A stretch of DNA of 64,000 nt from Candidatus Jordarchaeales archaeon (GCA_038889235.1 JAWAHN010000002.1:168288-232287); one strand, 5' to 3'. Shown: positions 36,617-45,023, counted from the first letter of the stretch. Translations and numbers: made by a program. The notes: a model not told the origin generated them from the sequence alone.

Positions 36617-36976
36617 TTATGCTGAGGCGGACTTTGCGCCGCCGAGAGCGCCCTCCATGAGTATTGCTACCGCTGCGCCAATTATGGCTATGAGCCCACC
36701 GAGAACTGCTAAGACTGCCAGGTTTAGGGCACTCATCAACGCCGCTGCGAGCAATAGTTCAATGATTCCTAGAATTAAAGCTAAAATTGTACTGACCTTA
36801 ACTAGCTTTCCAAGTGTCATTAGTATGCCGAAGATTAGTACTAGTAAACCTGCAACGAAGACGTAGTAGCCGACTACGGCACCGCCTGTCGCCTGTGCTA
36901 GTGTCTGTGCTCCTGCAAGCGGAGCTAGTAGCCCTAGGAGACCGCCTATGAGTACCAATATCCCGCCGATCTTCAT
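36617..36976 (-). CDS. Small four-helix membrane protein
   Basis: A 119-residue, Ala/Gly/Leu-rich protein with four hydrophobic segments at about residues 4-26, 33-55, 60-80 and 85-108, and a short polar tail. There are no charged or catalytic motifs inside the membrane. The function is unknown. The start is well supported by AAAGGAGG. It is monocistronic between nre and a TatD-like gene. Confidence 0.7.
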   Translation of the reverse strand: MKIGGILVLIGGLLGLLAPLAGAQTLAQATGGAVVGYYVFVAGLLVLIFGILMTLGKLVKVSTILALILGIIELLLAAALMSALNLAVLAVLGGLIAIIGAAVAILMEGALGGAKSASA

Positions 36977-37165
36977 TCTTTAAACCTCCTTTTTTCAGGG
37001 CTTCGAAAGCCCTTTGAGCCTTTTTAAACGTTTTCGTCTGAAAAGTAAGGGTTTACGATAAATGTCGAAATAAAAAGCAGGTTTCGCTAGCCCTCTTCGA
37101 AACTCATCGCCCCAAGTACCTTTAAATTTGTGCCTCTTTCCTCTTCCATAAGGGAGGGAAATCCA

Positions 37166-37930
37166 TTGGTCTTTATGGTTGACCCCCATGTTCACTCCGT
37201 TTTCAGGTCGCTTGAAGACTTTGAAGCTTTAAGTGTTGCCGGGGTAACGGACATAGTTTCAGTCGCGTTTTACCCTGTTACGCCTTCAAGCCCCGCTACC
37301 TTAATAGACCACTTTAGGCATATTCTTGAAGCCGAGCCGGAAAGATTCAGTGGCTTACCTATTAAAGTTCACTCAGCGGTGGGTATTCATCCAAGATGTA
37401 TACCCGGGGACGTGAAGCCTGTATTCGAGTACATGGCGGAAGTCGTAGATCGTTGTGTTGCAGTTGGGGAAATAGGGCTTGAAACAGCCTCAGACCTTGA
37501 AACAGAGGTGCTTGAGAGACAGCTTAGATTGTGCAAGGAGAAGGATGTACCAGCAATAGTCCATACACCTCGGAAGAACAAAAAACCTGTCACGGATAAG
37601 ATTATTAATGTAGTAAAACGCGTTGGCTACTACAACATTATGATAGATCACGTCAACATCGAAAACATAGAGTTAGTTGAAAGTCTAGATGTTCACATAG
37701 GTTTAACAGTTCAGCGCGGAAAACTTAACCCGGAAACCTTACTTCAAATTATTGAGCAATATGTTACAAAAAATCCCGAGAAATTCTTGCTAGACACAGA
37801 CCTGGGGCGCGAGCCTTCAGACCTATTCTCCCTACCGAAAGCAGTGCAGTTCCTACGTGTGAAAGGCATCGACCGCGAAACCATAGAACTTATTTCAAGC
37901 AAAAACGCCAGCTCCCTTCTTAAACTATAA
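37166..37930 (+). CDS. TatD-related metal-dependent hydrolase
   Basis: A 254-residue TIM-barrel hydrolase of the archaeal TatD-like group. Metal ligands are DPHVHS at the N-terminus, AVGIHPR, GEIGLETAS, AIVHTPRKNKK, IDHV and the final DTDLGREPSD. Relatives are nucleases or phosphatases/amidases; the substrate is not known. I prefer the TTG at 37166, eight bases after GGAGG, although an ATG three codons later is also possible. AsnRS follows 28 bases downstream and may be co-transcribed. Confidence 0.85.
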   Translation: MVFMVDPHVHSVFRSLEDFEALSVAGVTDIVSVAFYPVTPSSPATLIDHFRHILEAEPERFSGLPIKVHSAVGIHPRCIPGDVKPVFEYMAEVVDRCVAVGEIGLETASDLETEVLERQLRLCKEKDVPAIVHTPRKNKKPVTDKIINVVKRVGYYNIMIDHVNIENIELVESLDVHIGLTVQRGKLNPETLLQIIEQYVTKNPEKFLLDTDLGREPSDLFSLPKAVQFLRVKGIDRETIELISSKNASSLLKL

Positions 37931-37958
37931 GACTTTGAAAAAGGAGGGTTGAAGAAGC

Positions 37959-39242
37959 ATGGAGGCATCAACGTGCCGCATAAAGGATTTATCATTTCAC
38001 CTAGGAGAGCGCGTTGAGGTTAAGGGCTGGATACACCTAATTCGAGAGCACGGTAAAAACCTCACGTTCATAGTGCTCAGAGACGGGACAGGTTTCACGC
38101 AAGTAGTTGCAAGACGCGGGATCCCCGGATACGAGTCTCTCTCAAGTGTTTACAGAGAGGCAGCGGTGAGCATAATTGGTACGGTAGTAAAAGATGAGAG
38201 GTCACCTTACGAATATGAGCTCAGGGCTGAGCGCGTGCACGTCATCTCACCTTCAAGTCCAACAATAGAAGAAGAATATCAACCCGACTCTTCTCCAGAC
38301 GTCCTCCTCGACAAGAGGCACCTCGTCATAAGAGGGGAGAAAACGTCTTCCATCCTGAAATACGTCGCCAAGCTACTGAAGTACTTCAGGGAGTTTTGTG
38401 AGGAAAGAGGATTAGTAGAAGTTGTCCCGCCACTAATAACCCGTGCCGCGTGTGAGGGAGGTGCAACCCTTTTCCCAATTAAGTATTTTGACGAGACAGC
38501 ATACCTAACTCAGTCGTCTCAGCTCTACTTAGAAGCAGCCCTACCCGCGTTAGGGAACGTTTACTGCATACAGAAGTCTTTCAGGGCGGAGAAGTCTAGG
38601 ACGAGGCGTCACCTAACAGAGTACACTCACGCTGAAGTAGAACTCGCCTTCATAACCTTCGATGAACTAGTAAGCTTCACAGAAGACTTGATAATTCACA
38701 TAGTTCAGAGAACGCTCGAAGAGGATGAATGGATCCTAAAAAAGCTAGGCGTCGACGACCTAAAAGTGCCAAAGAAGCCATTCAAACGGTTCACGTACAA
38801 GGAAGCCGTGAAAAAACTAAGGAGCGAAGGAGTTCCGATAAACGAAGGGGACGAAATAGAGGAATCCATGGAAAGAAAGCTCGTAGACCAGCTTGGCGAA
38901 CCCATCTTTCTAACCGAGTTCCCTGCCAGCCAAAAAGCATTCTACTTCAAGAGAAAGGATGGTGAAATCACTCTCTCGATGGATTTACTGGTACCATATG
39001 TAGGGGAGATAGTGGGTGGAGGCATGCGTGAAGACGATTATGAAACACTCCTCCTCAGGTTAAAGGAAATCAATGCAAACATCGAAGACTATCAATGGTA
39101 CCTCGACCTCAGAAAGTACGGCTCAGTGCCGCATGGAGGCTTCGGATTGGGAGTCGAAAGAACAGTTGAGTGGATACTTAGACTTCCACACATACGTGAA
39201 GCTTGCCTTTTCCCTCGACTAATAAACAGGCTCACACCTTAG
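37959..39242 (+). CDS. asnS: Asparaginyl-tRNA synthetase
   Basis: A 427-residue class IIb synthetase that charges tRNA-Asn. The N-terminal OB-fold anticodon domain (1-110) has VEVKGWIHLIREHGKNLTFIV in two pieces. Motif 2 is SFRAEKSRTRRHLTEYTHAEVE, given here in part, and motif 3 is HGGFGLGVERTVEWIL. YLDLRKYGSVPHGGF and VGEIVGGGMRE favour AsnRS over AspRS. The presence of the anticodon domain excludes the related stand-alone asparagine synthetase. GGAGG precedes the ATG. Confidence 0.9.
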   Translation: MEASTCRIKDLSFHLGERVEVKGWIHLIREHGKNLTFIVLRDGTGFTQVVARRGIPGYESLSSVYREAAVSIIGTVVKDERSPYEYELRAERVHVISPSSPTIEEEYQPDSSPDVLLDKRHLVIRGEKTSSILKYVAKLLKYFREFCEERGLVEVVPPLITRAACEGGATLFPIKYFDETAYLTQSSQLYLEAALPALGNVYCIQKSFRAEKSRTRRHLTEYTHAEVELAFITFDELVSFTEDLIIHIVQRTLEEDEWILKKLGVDDLKVPKKPFKRFTYKEAVKKLRSEGVPINEGDEIEESMERKLVDQLGEPIFLTEFPASQKAFYFKRKDGEITLSMDLLVPYVGEIVGGGMREDDYETLLLRLKEINANIEDYQWYLDLRKYGSVPHGGFGLGVERTVEWILRLPHIREACLFPRLINRLTP

Positions 39243-40116
39243 ACATTTTAAAGTAACACCCAGTCCCCTTAACGTTCTCCGAAATCAAAGTAAAGTCTAT
39301 CTTCACAAGTGGAAGCAAGAATGGAAACAGGACATAGTCGGGAATCTTAAACCTGCGAAGCAGCTCCCTTACCTCTTCAGCAAACTCACTGAAAAACTGA
39401 TTATAGTATCCCAACTTTTCAAGTTTCATACCTGCCTCTCTTGCCAGCCTCTTAATCATAGCACTGTTATACCTCCTCTGGTGACCAAGTTTTAAGTCAT
39501 CCTCTGTCATTTTACTTTCTCCCTCACCTCGCAACAGGAACCTCACGCCTTCAGATGTAGGAACAGTTCCAATCAGGCTCCCTCCACGCTTCAACACGCG
39601 CCTAACTTCCCTCACGGTTTTTACATCGTCCGGAATATGCTCAAAAACATCTAACCCAATCACTAAATCGAAACACTCTTCTCTGAAAGGAAGGTTCTGC
39701 CCGTCGCCGAGAACAAAGTCAACCGGAATCTTGTTGATCCTAGCAGACTTGCATCCCTCCCAAAAATCCTCGTTGGGAAGATCTAGCGCAACAACCCTGG
39801 CGTTCTCACATGTAAGAGCCACACTCCAAACCGCCCATCCGCAACCAACATCCAGCACCATAAGGCCAGGCCTTAACCCCAAGTTTGGTAGCACCCTACA
39901 AGCCCTCACAAAATCCAGGAGGTAAGGATGCCCCACCACCTTATAGAAAACCTCCCTAAACTTCACAACCCAAGGGTGCGGATTATCATGCCTGTGATAT
40001 GACAAATACCTCCCAATTAACGGCTTCTTAAACAACCCGAAACCTCCAACCCTTTCTCCCTCCCAAAAAGCTACAAGGCGTCCTTTTAGATATTTCGTCC
40101 AAATAACATCGAACAC
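39232..40116 (-). CDS. SAM-dependent class I methyltransferase
   Basis: A 294-residue methyltransferase with motif I VLDVGCGWAVWSVAL, VVALDLPNEDF, and motif II FDLVIGLDVFEHIPDDVKTV. The C-terminal 90 residues with LKLGHQRRYNSAMIKRLAREAGM resemble Methyltransf_11 enzymes acting on lipids or sugars. The substrate is unknown. The GTG start carries its own GCAGGGTG. A TATA-like TTCTATAAAAATTT lies about 40 bases upstream. Its stop overlaps that of AsnRS by 11 bases. Confidence 0.82.
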   Translation of the reverse strand: MFDVIWTKYLKGRLVAFWEGERVGGFGLFKKPLIGRYLSYHRHDNPHPWVVKFREVFYKVVGHPYLLDFVRACRVLPNLGLRPGLMVLDVGCGWAVWSVALTCENARVVALDLPNEDFWEGCKSARINKIPVDFVLGDGQNLPFREECFDLVIGLDVFEHIPDDVKTVREVRRVLKRGGSLIGTVPTSEGVRFLLRGEGESKMTEDDLKLGHQRRYNSAMIKRLAREAGMKLEKLGYYNQFFSEFAEEVRELLRRFKIPDYVLFPFLLPLVKIDFTLISENVKGTGCYFKMSKV

Positions 40117-40341
40117 CCTGCATTTGTATTACAAATTTTTATAGAAGTAATACCAACTACGAACTATTTTTATTGCTATATTTTTTACTATGTAAACATA
40201 TTTTTGTAATTATCTAAATTTTTTCTCCATAATTTTTGAGAAAATTCTATTTCGTGAGAAGAAAAAAATATATTTTTAAGGCAATATTTACGTTTTTTGG
40301 GCGGGCGTCTCGAAAGTTATCGTAGGCGGCGGTGTCGCGAA

Positions 40342-40848
40342 ATGATATTAGATGTTTATGTGATGAACAAAAATGGCATATGTTTGTGCAGGCGCAGTTA
40401 TGGCAAAATATCTGAAAGTGAGGAGAACGTGGACGATCTACTTCTAACAGGTTTTATGAGCGCGTTGCTTTCGTTCACCGAACAAATGGGGGAGGCGAGA
40501 CTAGAAGTTGTAAAAACAAACAAGTACCTTTTAGCCTGCAACACAAGTGACCCAATCGCAGTTATAGTTATTGCCTCTGGTGAAAGAGAGGAAGTGGTGA
40601 AAGAAGTTGCCAAGGAAATTTTAAAGCGCTTCAAAGGTCTTTATGCCCACTTACTGAATGATTGGGATGGTAATATCGAGTATTTCCAAGCATTCGGCGA
40701 AGAAATAGACTATGTGGTGAAAAAGATGAAAAAAACAAACATAAGAGAGCTCATTAAAACCAACGAAATGGATGCAAAAGAAATAGCTGAGATCATAATA
40801 TCCGAAATCAACCAACAACTCCAAAAAATAATGGCAAAAAACGTGTGA
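40342..40848 (+). CDS. Longin-like domain protein
   Basis: A 168-residue protein similar in its first 110 residues to the N-terminus of the 648-residue coiled-coil protein: VYVMNKNGICLCRRSYG, then LLTGFMSALLSFTEQMG, then IAVIVIASGEREEV. The strand-strand-helix-strand layout is that of longin/roadblock-type domains. The tail is a charged helix. I use the ATG preceded by GGTG eight bases upstream rather than a longer frame. A TATA-like AATATATTTTTAA lies near 40266-40278. It is probably a GTPase-associated protein (inference). Confidence 0.6.
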   Translation: MILDVYVMNKNGICLCRRSYGKISESEENVDDLLLTGFMSALLSFTEQMGEARLEVVKTNKYLLACNTSDPIAVIVIASGEREEVVKEVAKEILKRFKGLYAHLLNDWDGNIEYFQAFGEEIDYVVKKMKKTNIRELIKTNEMDAKEIAEIIISEINQQLQKIMAKNV

Positions 40849-41217
40849 ATTCCATAATATGTCTCCCTTAAGAAAAACAGTTTTTGAACATCAACAATCT
40901 TTGGCTAAAGTCTAACCTCCTCCAATTAACCTCTTTCCCTCCTTTAGCTGCCAGGTTTAAGACAGTATTTATTCCCGTCTCAAAAGAGAAATCGCAACCT
41001 GTAAGCTTTTTATCCCTAAAAACTTAACCTTACATTTTCCAAGTAGAAAAATTTCCTTAGTATTGGGATTACACACTCTTGGAGTAAAACTTTAAAATCG
41101 TAAAAATTTCGTAGCGTTAACAAGAGTCAAAGTTTTCACTGTGAAACATGTTGTTTCCTAGTTTTACACTTTCATGCACGAGCTCTTTTACTGTTCCCAG
41201 CTCCTCAGCCCAAAAAT
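40849..41217. other. Intergenic region between convergent genes
   Basis: This 369-base gap holds the 3' ends of the longin gene and the V4R gene. It is AT-rich with several T- and A-runs that may end transcription on either strand. A perfect 6-1-6 inverted repeat, TTTCACTGTGAAA, lies at 41134-41146. A 33-codon open stretch on the minus strand ends near 41124 but has no good start. No RNA gene or further protein gene is supported. Confidence 0.45.
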
Positions 41218-41688
41218 TTACTCGCCTTGTTTAACTATTACGAAGGTACACTTGTCATTTTTGTCGCTTCTTAGGCTTTCTGTGTAAACTTTGACATCGC
41301 CAAGCGCTTTACGGGCTGCAGCTTCTATCAAGCCGTGCGTGTAAGTGCAATAGAACTTGCTGGTAATATCGAAATTTAGCATTTCAAACGGGCACGCGGT
41401 AAATATAATCCTAGCTTTTCCGTCACTACTCTCGAATGAAACAAATTTCTCTCCTATCACTGGGGCTACCACATCCTTTGCTAAAAGTTCAACAAATTTC
41501 TCAAGGCTCCAATTCTTCACACCGTACTTTTCCCTCATCCTTGCTTCAGCACGCTCGCCCACGGATTCCCCAACCAACCTGAAAACAGTCCTAACGGTCT
41601 CCTTCCCTGCTATGGCGTCGATCTTGTTCATCAGGTTCTTGAACACGCGAGTGATGAAGCCGTGGAGTCTCACCAAATCTTCAGACAC
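41218..41688 (-). CDS. V4R-like small-molecule-binding domain protein
   Basis: A 156-residue protein whose C-terminal half fits the V4R/bacteriochlorophyll-reductase-like fold: FTACPFEMLN, then FYCTYTHGLIEAAARKALG, then a final KCTFVIV strand. The two Cys groups and the C-x-F end are the usual V4R ligands. The N-terminal helices include VRTVFRLVGESVGERAEAR. V4R domains bind hydrophobic or metal ligands and are found in regulators and in trafficking-complex subunits of the TRAPP/Bet3 type. The GTG start has GGTGGTGAT four bases upstream, overlapping the end of the roadblock gene. Confidence 0.65.
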   Translation of the reverse strand: MSEDLVRLHGFITRVFKNLMNKIDAIAGKETVRTVFRLVGESVGERAEARMREKYGVKNWSLEKFVELLAKDVVAPVIGEKFVSFESSDGKARIIFTACPFEMLNFDITSKFYCTYTHGLIEAAARKALGDVKVYTESLRSDKNDKCTFVIVKQGE

Positions 41689-41703
41689 ACTAATCACCAC
41701 CAA

Positions 41704-42081
41704 CTAGTAAAGCAGCTTTTTAATTTCCTCAATAGCTTTCTCCATCTCCCAAAAAACAAGTCCTAGGTTAGCATCACTTCTAACTAGGACTGTTAAGAGG
41801 TGCTCTTCACCCACGCTCATGACCACAGTTTGCCCCCCGCTTCCAGTTATTAAAACGCGCTGTAACATCCCTTGGCCAAGCTCAGCTACAGTTCTTTTAC
41901 CAATACCTAGCGTGGCCACAGCCATAGCGGCGACAAGTCGTGGGTCAGCCACTTCTGAAGGCAAATCGGAAGCCACAAGCATTCCCTCACTAGAAACCAC
42001 AGCACTACCTAGAACGTCAGCCACCCGCCGCTCTAATTCCTTCAAAACATTAACAAGCCTTTTTCTAACATCCTCAGCCAT
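41704..42081 (-). CDS. Roadblock/LC7 domain protein
   Basis: A 125-residue single-domain roadblock protein. Family features are LEERRV-type first helix (LKELERRVADVLGSAVVSSEGMLVAS in parts), the strand ALPSE-like ASDLPSEVADPRLVAAMAVA, and the C-terminal VVMSVGEEHLLTVLVRSDANLGLVFWEM in parts. In bacteria and archaea such proteins (MglB type) act as GTPase-activating partners of small GTPases. GGAGGG precedes the ATG. It is the first gene of a pair with the V4R protein and lies behind the tRNA gene. Confidence 0.88.
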   Translation of the reverse strand: MAEDVRKRLVNVLKELERRVADVLGSAVVSSEGMLVASDLPSEVADPRLVAAMAVATLGIGKRTVAELGQGMLQRVLITGSGGQTVVMSVGEEHLLTVLVRSDANLGLVFWEMEKAIEEIKKLLY

Positions 42082-42190
42082 TAAAAACCCTCCAACAAAC
42101 TTCGAATGACAACCCGTTTCAACTAGAAATTAAATCTTACGGCCCAAAATTAGTTTATGAAAAACTAAGCTTGCCCCCAATTTAAGAATA

Positions 42191-42213
42191 CAAAATTTTT
42201 GCGAAAAAATTAA
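42191..42213 (-). terminator. T-rich terminator after the tRNA gene
   Basis: About 17-39 bases after the mature tRNA 3' end the minus strand reads TTTAATTTTTTCGCAAAAA, with a run of six T and a short AATTTTT/AAAAATT inverted repeat. Oligo-T tracts terminate archaeal transcription, so this is a plausible end for the tRNA transcript. Confidence 0.45.
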
Positions 42214-42229
42214 ATGAGGGATAGAGTGA

Positions 42230-42327
42230 TGGTGGGCCCGGCGAGATTCGAACTCGCGACCTCCCGGTTATCAGCATCGCCCCACTGTGCTTGGTCGGGC
42301 GCTCTAACCAGGCTGAGCCACGGGCCC
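42230..42327 (-). tRNA. tRNA-Ile (GAU anticodon) with an intron
   Basis: The acceptor stem GGGCCCG pairs with CGGGCCC, the discriminator is A and CCA is encoded. The D-arm is GCTC...GAGC with loop AGCCTGGTTA. The T-arm is GCGAG-TTCGAAT-CTCGC. After removing a 20-base insertion the anticodon arm is CCCGG-CTGATAA-CCGGG, giving anticodon GAT. Mature length is 75 bases before CCA. The insertion lies inside the 5' strand of the anticodon stem, which is a non-canonical position. A TATA-like box precedes the gene. Confidence 0.95.
42276..42295 (-). other. Non-canonical tRNA intron, position 30/31, BHB motif
   Basis: The 20-base insertion (minus strand ACCAAGCACAGTGGGGCGAT) folds with flanking exon into a bulge-helix-bulge. 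The central helix is CGCC (exon) with GGCG (intron). The bulges are CG/A at the 5' site and AT/G at the 3' site, cut after the second base. The inner stem is CCA with TGG closing a seven-base loop. Removing it restores a perfect five-pair anticodon stem. Splicing at such a site normally needs a broad-specificity heteromeric endonuclease. Confidence 0.88.
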
Positions 42328-42345
42328 ATACGCTCAGTTTAACTA

Positions 42346-42358
42346 TCTTTAAAAAATT
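42346..42358 (-). promoter_or_regulatory. TATA-like box of the tRNA-Ile gene
   Basis: Minus-strand GAATTTTTTAAAG is centred about 25 bases before the first base of the mature tRNA, the expected distance for an archaeal promoter giving a transcript that starts at or just before the tRNA. Confidence 0.5.
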
Positions 42359-42508
42359 CTTTTTTATGGTTTTCGGATGAGCCCTCTTTTGTGGGCGACT
42401 TTTTCTGCAGGCTGCTAGGGTTATTCTATCTGAAAAAGAGTAAATTTTATAACAACTTCAACTTGATGTAACTTCGACCCGAAGAGGGGAAAGAAAGGGG
42501 TATGATGT

Positions 42509-44041
42509 ATGGTTGACGCCTTCCCCTGGTGGACTGAAGAACAAAAGGCATTCCAGAAAGAGCTGAGCGAGTATGTTAGTAAGCTCATGCCCAAAGCCGA
42601 GGAAGCATATTGGGAGCGCCGCTTCCCATGGGACCTCATAAAGGAGATCGGAAAGAAAGGATACTTCGGCGCCGGTGTTCCTAAAGAGTATGGCGGTCTT
42701 GGTCTAGGGATAACCGGGTGCTGTATAGCGGCTGAGCAGCTCGGTAGACTTTACTGTGTTGGGCACATGTTCGTGACTTCTCACATTGGAGGCTACCACC
42801 AAATTCTCTTCCACGGCACTGAGGAGCAAAAGAAGAAGTGGTTATCTGGTCTAGCCAAAGGTGTCCTCGGTGCTGTATGTATCACAGAACCTTATTACGG
42901 GTCTGATGCTGCGGGAATTGAAACTGTGGCTGTTCGTGAAGGAGACGAGTACATTATAACCGGGAAGAAGAGGTTCATCACAGCTGGTGGAGTTGCAGAC
43001 AGATACCTCCTTTACGCGAGGACAAGTGACGACCCGGAGGACAGAAGGCGCTACAGGCACCTCTCAGCCTTCGTCATCGAAAAAGGAATGAAGGGTTTCA
43101 GGCTCGAAAAAATCAACGAACTGATAGGCTTCGAAAACGTCCCCAACGCGTACCTCACCTTGGACCACGTCCGTGTCCCAGTTGAAAACAGGATCGGAAA
43201 CGAGGGCGACGGCTGGAACATAATGATGGGCGGGCTTAACTTCGAGAGAACATTATGCGCCGCCGTTACACTGGGAGGCATGCTCGAAGCACTTAGGTGC
43301 GTCTACAACTATCTTCAAAGAAGAGTTCAGTTCGGCATGAGGACAATAGACTTTGTCAACAATCAGTTCGCAATCGCAGATATGATTGCAGATTACAGAA
43401 TCGCGCGGCTTGTAACATACTACTCTGCTTACACAATGGACATAGGCCTAAACATGCCCGTCGAAGCGGCTGCAGCTAAAATGTTTACGACAGACGCCTC
43501 CCTCAGAATGGGCATAAATGGAGTCCAAATAATGGGTGGAGACGGTCTAACCAAGTTTTACCCGGTTGAGCGTCTCGTGAGAGAGTCAAAAATAGGACAA
43601 ATTATAGCTGGAACAAACGAAATAATGAAAGTCATCATATACAGGTTAGGACCACTTGCCATGTACGAAGATCTCATATACCCATGGAGGTTCACCTTAC
43701 ACCCACGTCTCAACGTCCCGATGCCGACCTTTGAAAAGTCACCATTCGCAGGAAAGGAGGTCAACGAAGAGAACATGCTCAAGTTCTTCGCGCTATACTA
43801 CCGCATACACCCAGGACTTCACGCTACAATTGAGGACATAGCTAAGGAGTTCGAGGCACCACAGGAGAAAATAACAGAAGTCCTCCAGGCCATGGAGGCG
43901 AAGGGTCTCGCATCACTCTACAGGGACCGCAAGGGGAAGATACTACTTGCAAGGCCAACGTACAAAGCCCTCCTACAAGCGGCGCCACCGGAATACTACA
44001 AGTGGTTCCCAGCATGGTACAGAGATGAAGACAAGTTCTAA
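42509..44041 (+). CDS. Acyl-CoA dehydrogenase with a C-terminal winged-helix extension
   Basis: A 510-residue protein. Residues 1-385 are a complete acyl-CoA dehydrogenase: CITEPYYGSDAAG and the FAD/substrate loop in the middle, the C-terminal bundle with QFGMRTIDFVNNQFAIADM and IAGTNEIMKVI. At the MCAD catalytic Glu position there is Ala367, but Glu246 in NFERTL matches the alternative base of isovaleryl/long-chain enzymes. Residues about 420-490 look like a winged helix (ATIEDIAKEFEAPQEKITEV, then AMEAKGLASLYRDRKGKILL), absent from normal members, which end near 385. The start has AAGGGG seven bases upstream. An amidohydrolase follows 49 bases on. Confidence 0.9.
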   Translation: MVDAFPWWTEEQKAFQKELSEYVSKLMPKAEEAYWERRFPWDLIKEIGKKGYFGAGVPKEYGGLGLGITGCCIAAEQLGRLYCVGHMFVTSHIGGYHQILFHGTEEQKKKWLSGLAKGVLGAVCITEPYYGSDAAGIETVAVREGDEYIITGKKRFITAGGVADRYLLYARTSDDPEDRRRYRHLSAFVIEKGMKGFRLEKINELIGFENVPNAYLTLDHVRVPVENRIGNEGDGWNIMMGGLNFERTLCAAVTLGGMLEALRCVYNYLQRRVQFGMRTIDFVNNQFAIADMIADYRIARLVTYYSAYTMDIGLNMPVEAAAAKMFTTDASLRMGINGVQIMGGDGLTKFYPVERLVRESKIGQIIAGTNEIMKVIIYRLGPLAMYEDLIYPWRFTLHPRLNVPMPTFEKSPFAGKEVNEENMLKFFALYYRIHPGLHATIEDIAKEFEAPQEKITEVLQAMEAKGLASLYRDRKGKILLARPTYKALLQAAPPEYYKWFPAWYRDEDKF

Positions 44042-44090
44042 ATCCTATTTTCCTTCTTTTTTACTTTGTTAAAGTAGTGAGGGTAAGTTT

Positions 44091-44951
44091 TTGAAAGTTA
44101 TAGATGCTCACATCCATCTTATTCCAGAAAAAGTCATTAGTAGTGGTGTTCTAGTTTTAATGCAACGTTTTTTCCAAGTTGACCCTGACTTTTATCTTCA
44201 AATAGTAAGAAGCCCCGACAACTTGGTTAGATATCTTGACAAGTACGATATTGAAGCTGTCGCCGTAATGTCCTATCCTGCACCAGACGTCATGGGCTGG
44301 GGAGACGAGCTCGTCGACGCTGTAGGCGAGTACACCAGCAGATACCCTGACAGGTTACTCTTCTTTTGCTCAGTTCATCCTAGGTTTGAAAGCCATCCCA
44401 CGAGAAGGCTGGAGCACCTTTACAGCAAGTATGAAGTACGGGGGATAAAACTTCACCCTGTCCACCAGCTCTTCAAACCAAATGCCTACCTACCTGAAGA
44501 AGGTGGGATGCGCACGCTGGAAGAAATCTACCAGTTTGCGGTAGACCACGAAATCCCCGTATTGTTCCACACTGGGACAAGTGTGTTCCCAAGGGCGCGA
44601 AACAAGTACGGCGACCCAATGTTCCTAGACGATGTTGCCACCGATTACCCGAAACTGGAAATAATAATGAGCCATGGTGGACGTCCAATATGGATGAAGA
44701 CGGCAACATTCCTTTTACGAAGACACCCCAACATAACACTTGACATTTCAAGCATACCACCGAAGAAGTTGACAGAATACTTCCCAGACATAGAGAAACT
44801 TGCCGATAGGAGCATGTTCGGCTCTGACTGGCCAAGTCCGGGAGTGTCAACTATACACGGTAACATAGAACAATTTCTAAGCACCGAGCTCTCCAGCCAA
44901 GCAAAAGAAAAAATACTTTTCAAAACAGCATCAAAAAAACTTAAACTATAA
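44091..44951 (+). CDS. Amidohydrolase-2 family metal-dependent hydrolase
   Basis: A 286-residue TIM-barrel hydrolase of the amidohydrolase-2 (ACMSD/gamma-resorcylate decarboxylase) group. Metal-site residues are DAHIHL at the N-terminus, GIKLHPVHQ, VLFHTGTS, IIMSHGG and the C-terminal MFGSDWPSP Asp. It catalyses either hydrolysis or non-oxidative decarboxylation of a small carboxylate. It is close behind the acyl-CoA dehydrogenase on the same strand, so the two may work in one degradation route; the substrate is unknown. The start is TTG. Confidence 0.85.
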   Translation: MKVIDAHIHLIPEKVISSGVLVLMQRFFQVDPDFYLQIVRSPDNLVRYLDKYDIEAVAVMSYPAPDVMGWGDELVDAVGEYTSRYPDRLLFFCSVHPRFESHPTRRLEHLYSKYEVRGIKLHPVHQLFKPNAYLPEEGGMRTLEEIYQFAVDHEIPVLFHTGTSVFPRARNKYGDPMFLDDVATDYPKLEIIMSHGGRPIWMKTATFLLRRHPNITLDISSIPPKKLTEYFPDIEKLADRSMFGSDWPSPGVSTIHGNIEQFLSTELSSQAKEKILFKTASKKLKL

Positions 44952-45023
44952 TTTCAATTTCCCGTTCCTAAAAAATACCTTTACGGGAATAATGAAAAAT
45001 GAATGAAGATGGTTTTGTTCAAA

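Noticed and set aside
37959-39242. Archaeal asparagine synthetase-related protein (AS-AR) instead of AsnRS
   Set aside because: The N-terminal OB-fold anticodon-binding domain is present, which the AS-AR proteins lack.
41124-41222. A 33-codon minus-strand open stretch just after the V4R stop (FWAEELGTVKELVHESVKL)
   Set aside because: It looks protein-like but has no start codon near its beginning and lies in a different frame from the V4R gene; it could be a chance frame or a remnant.
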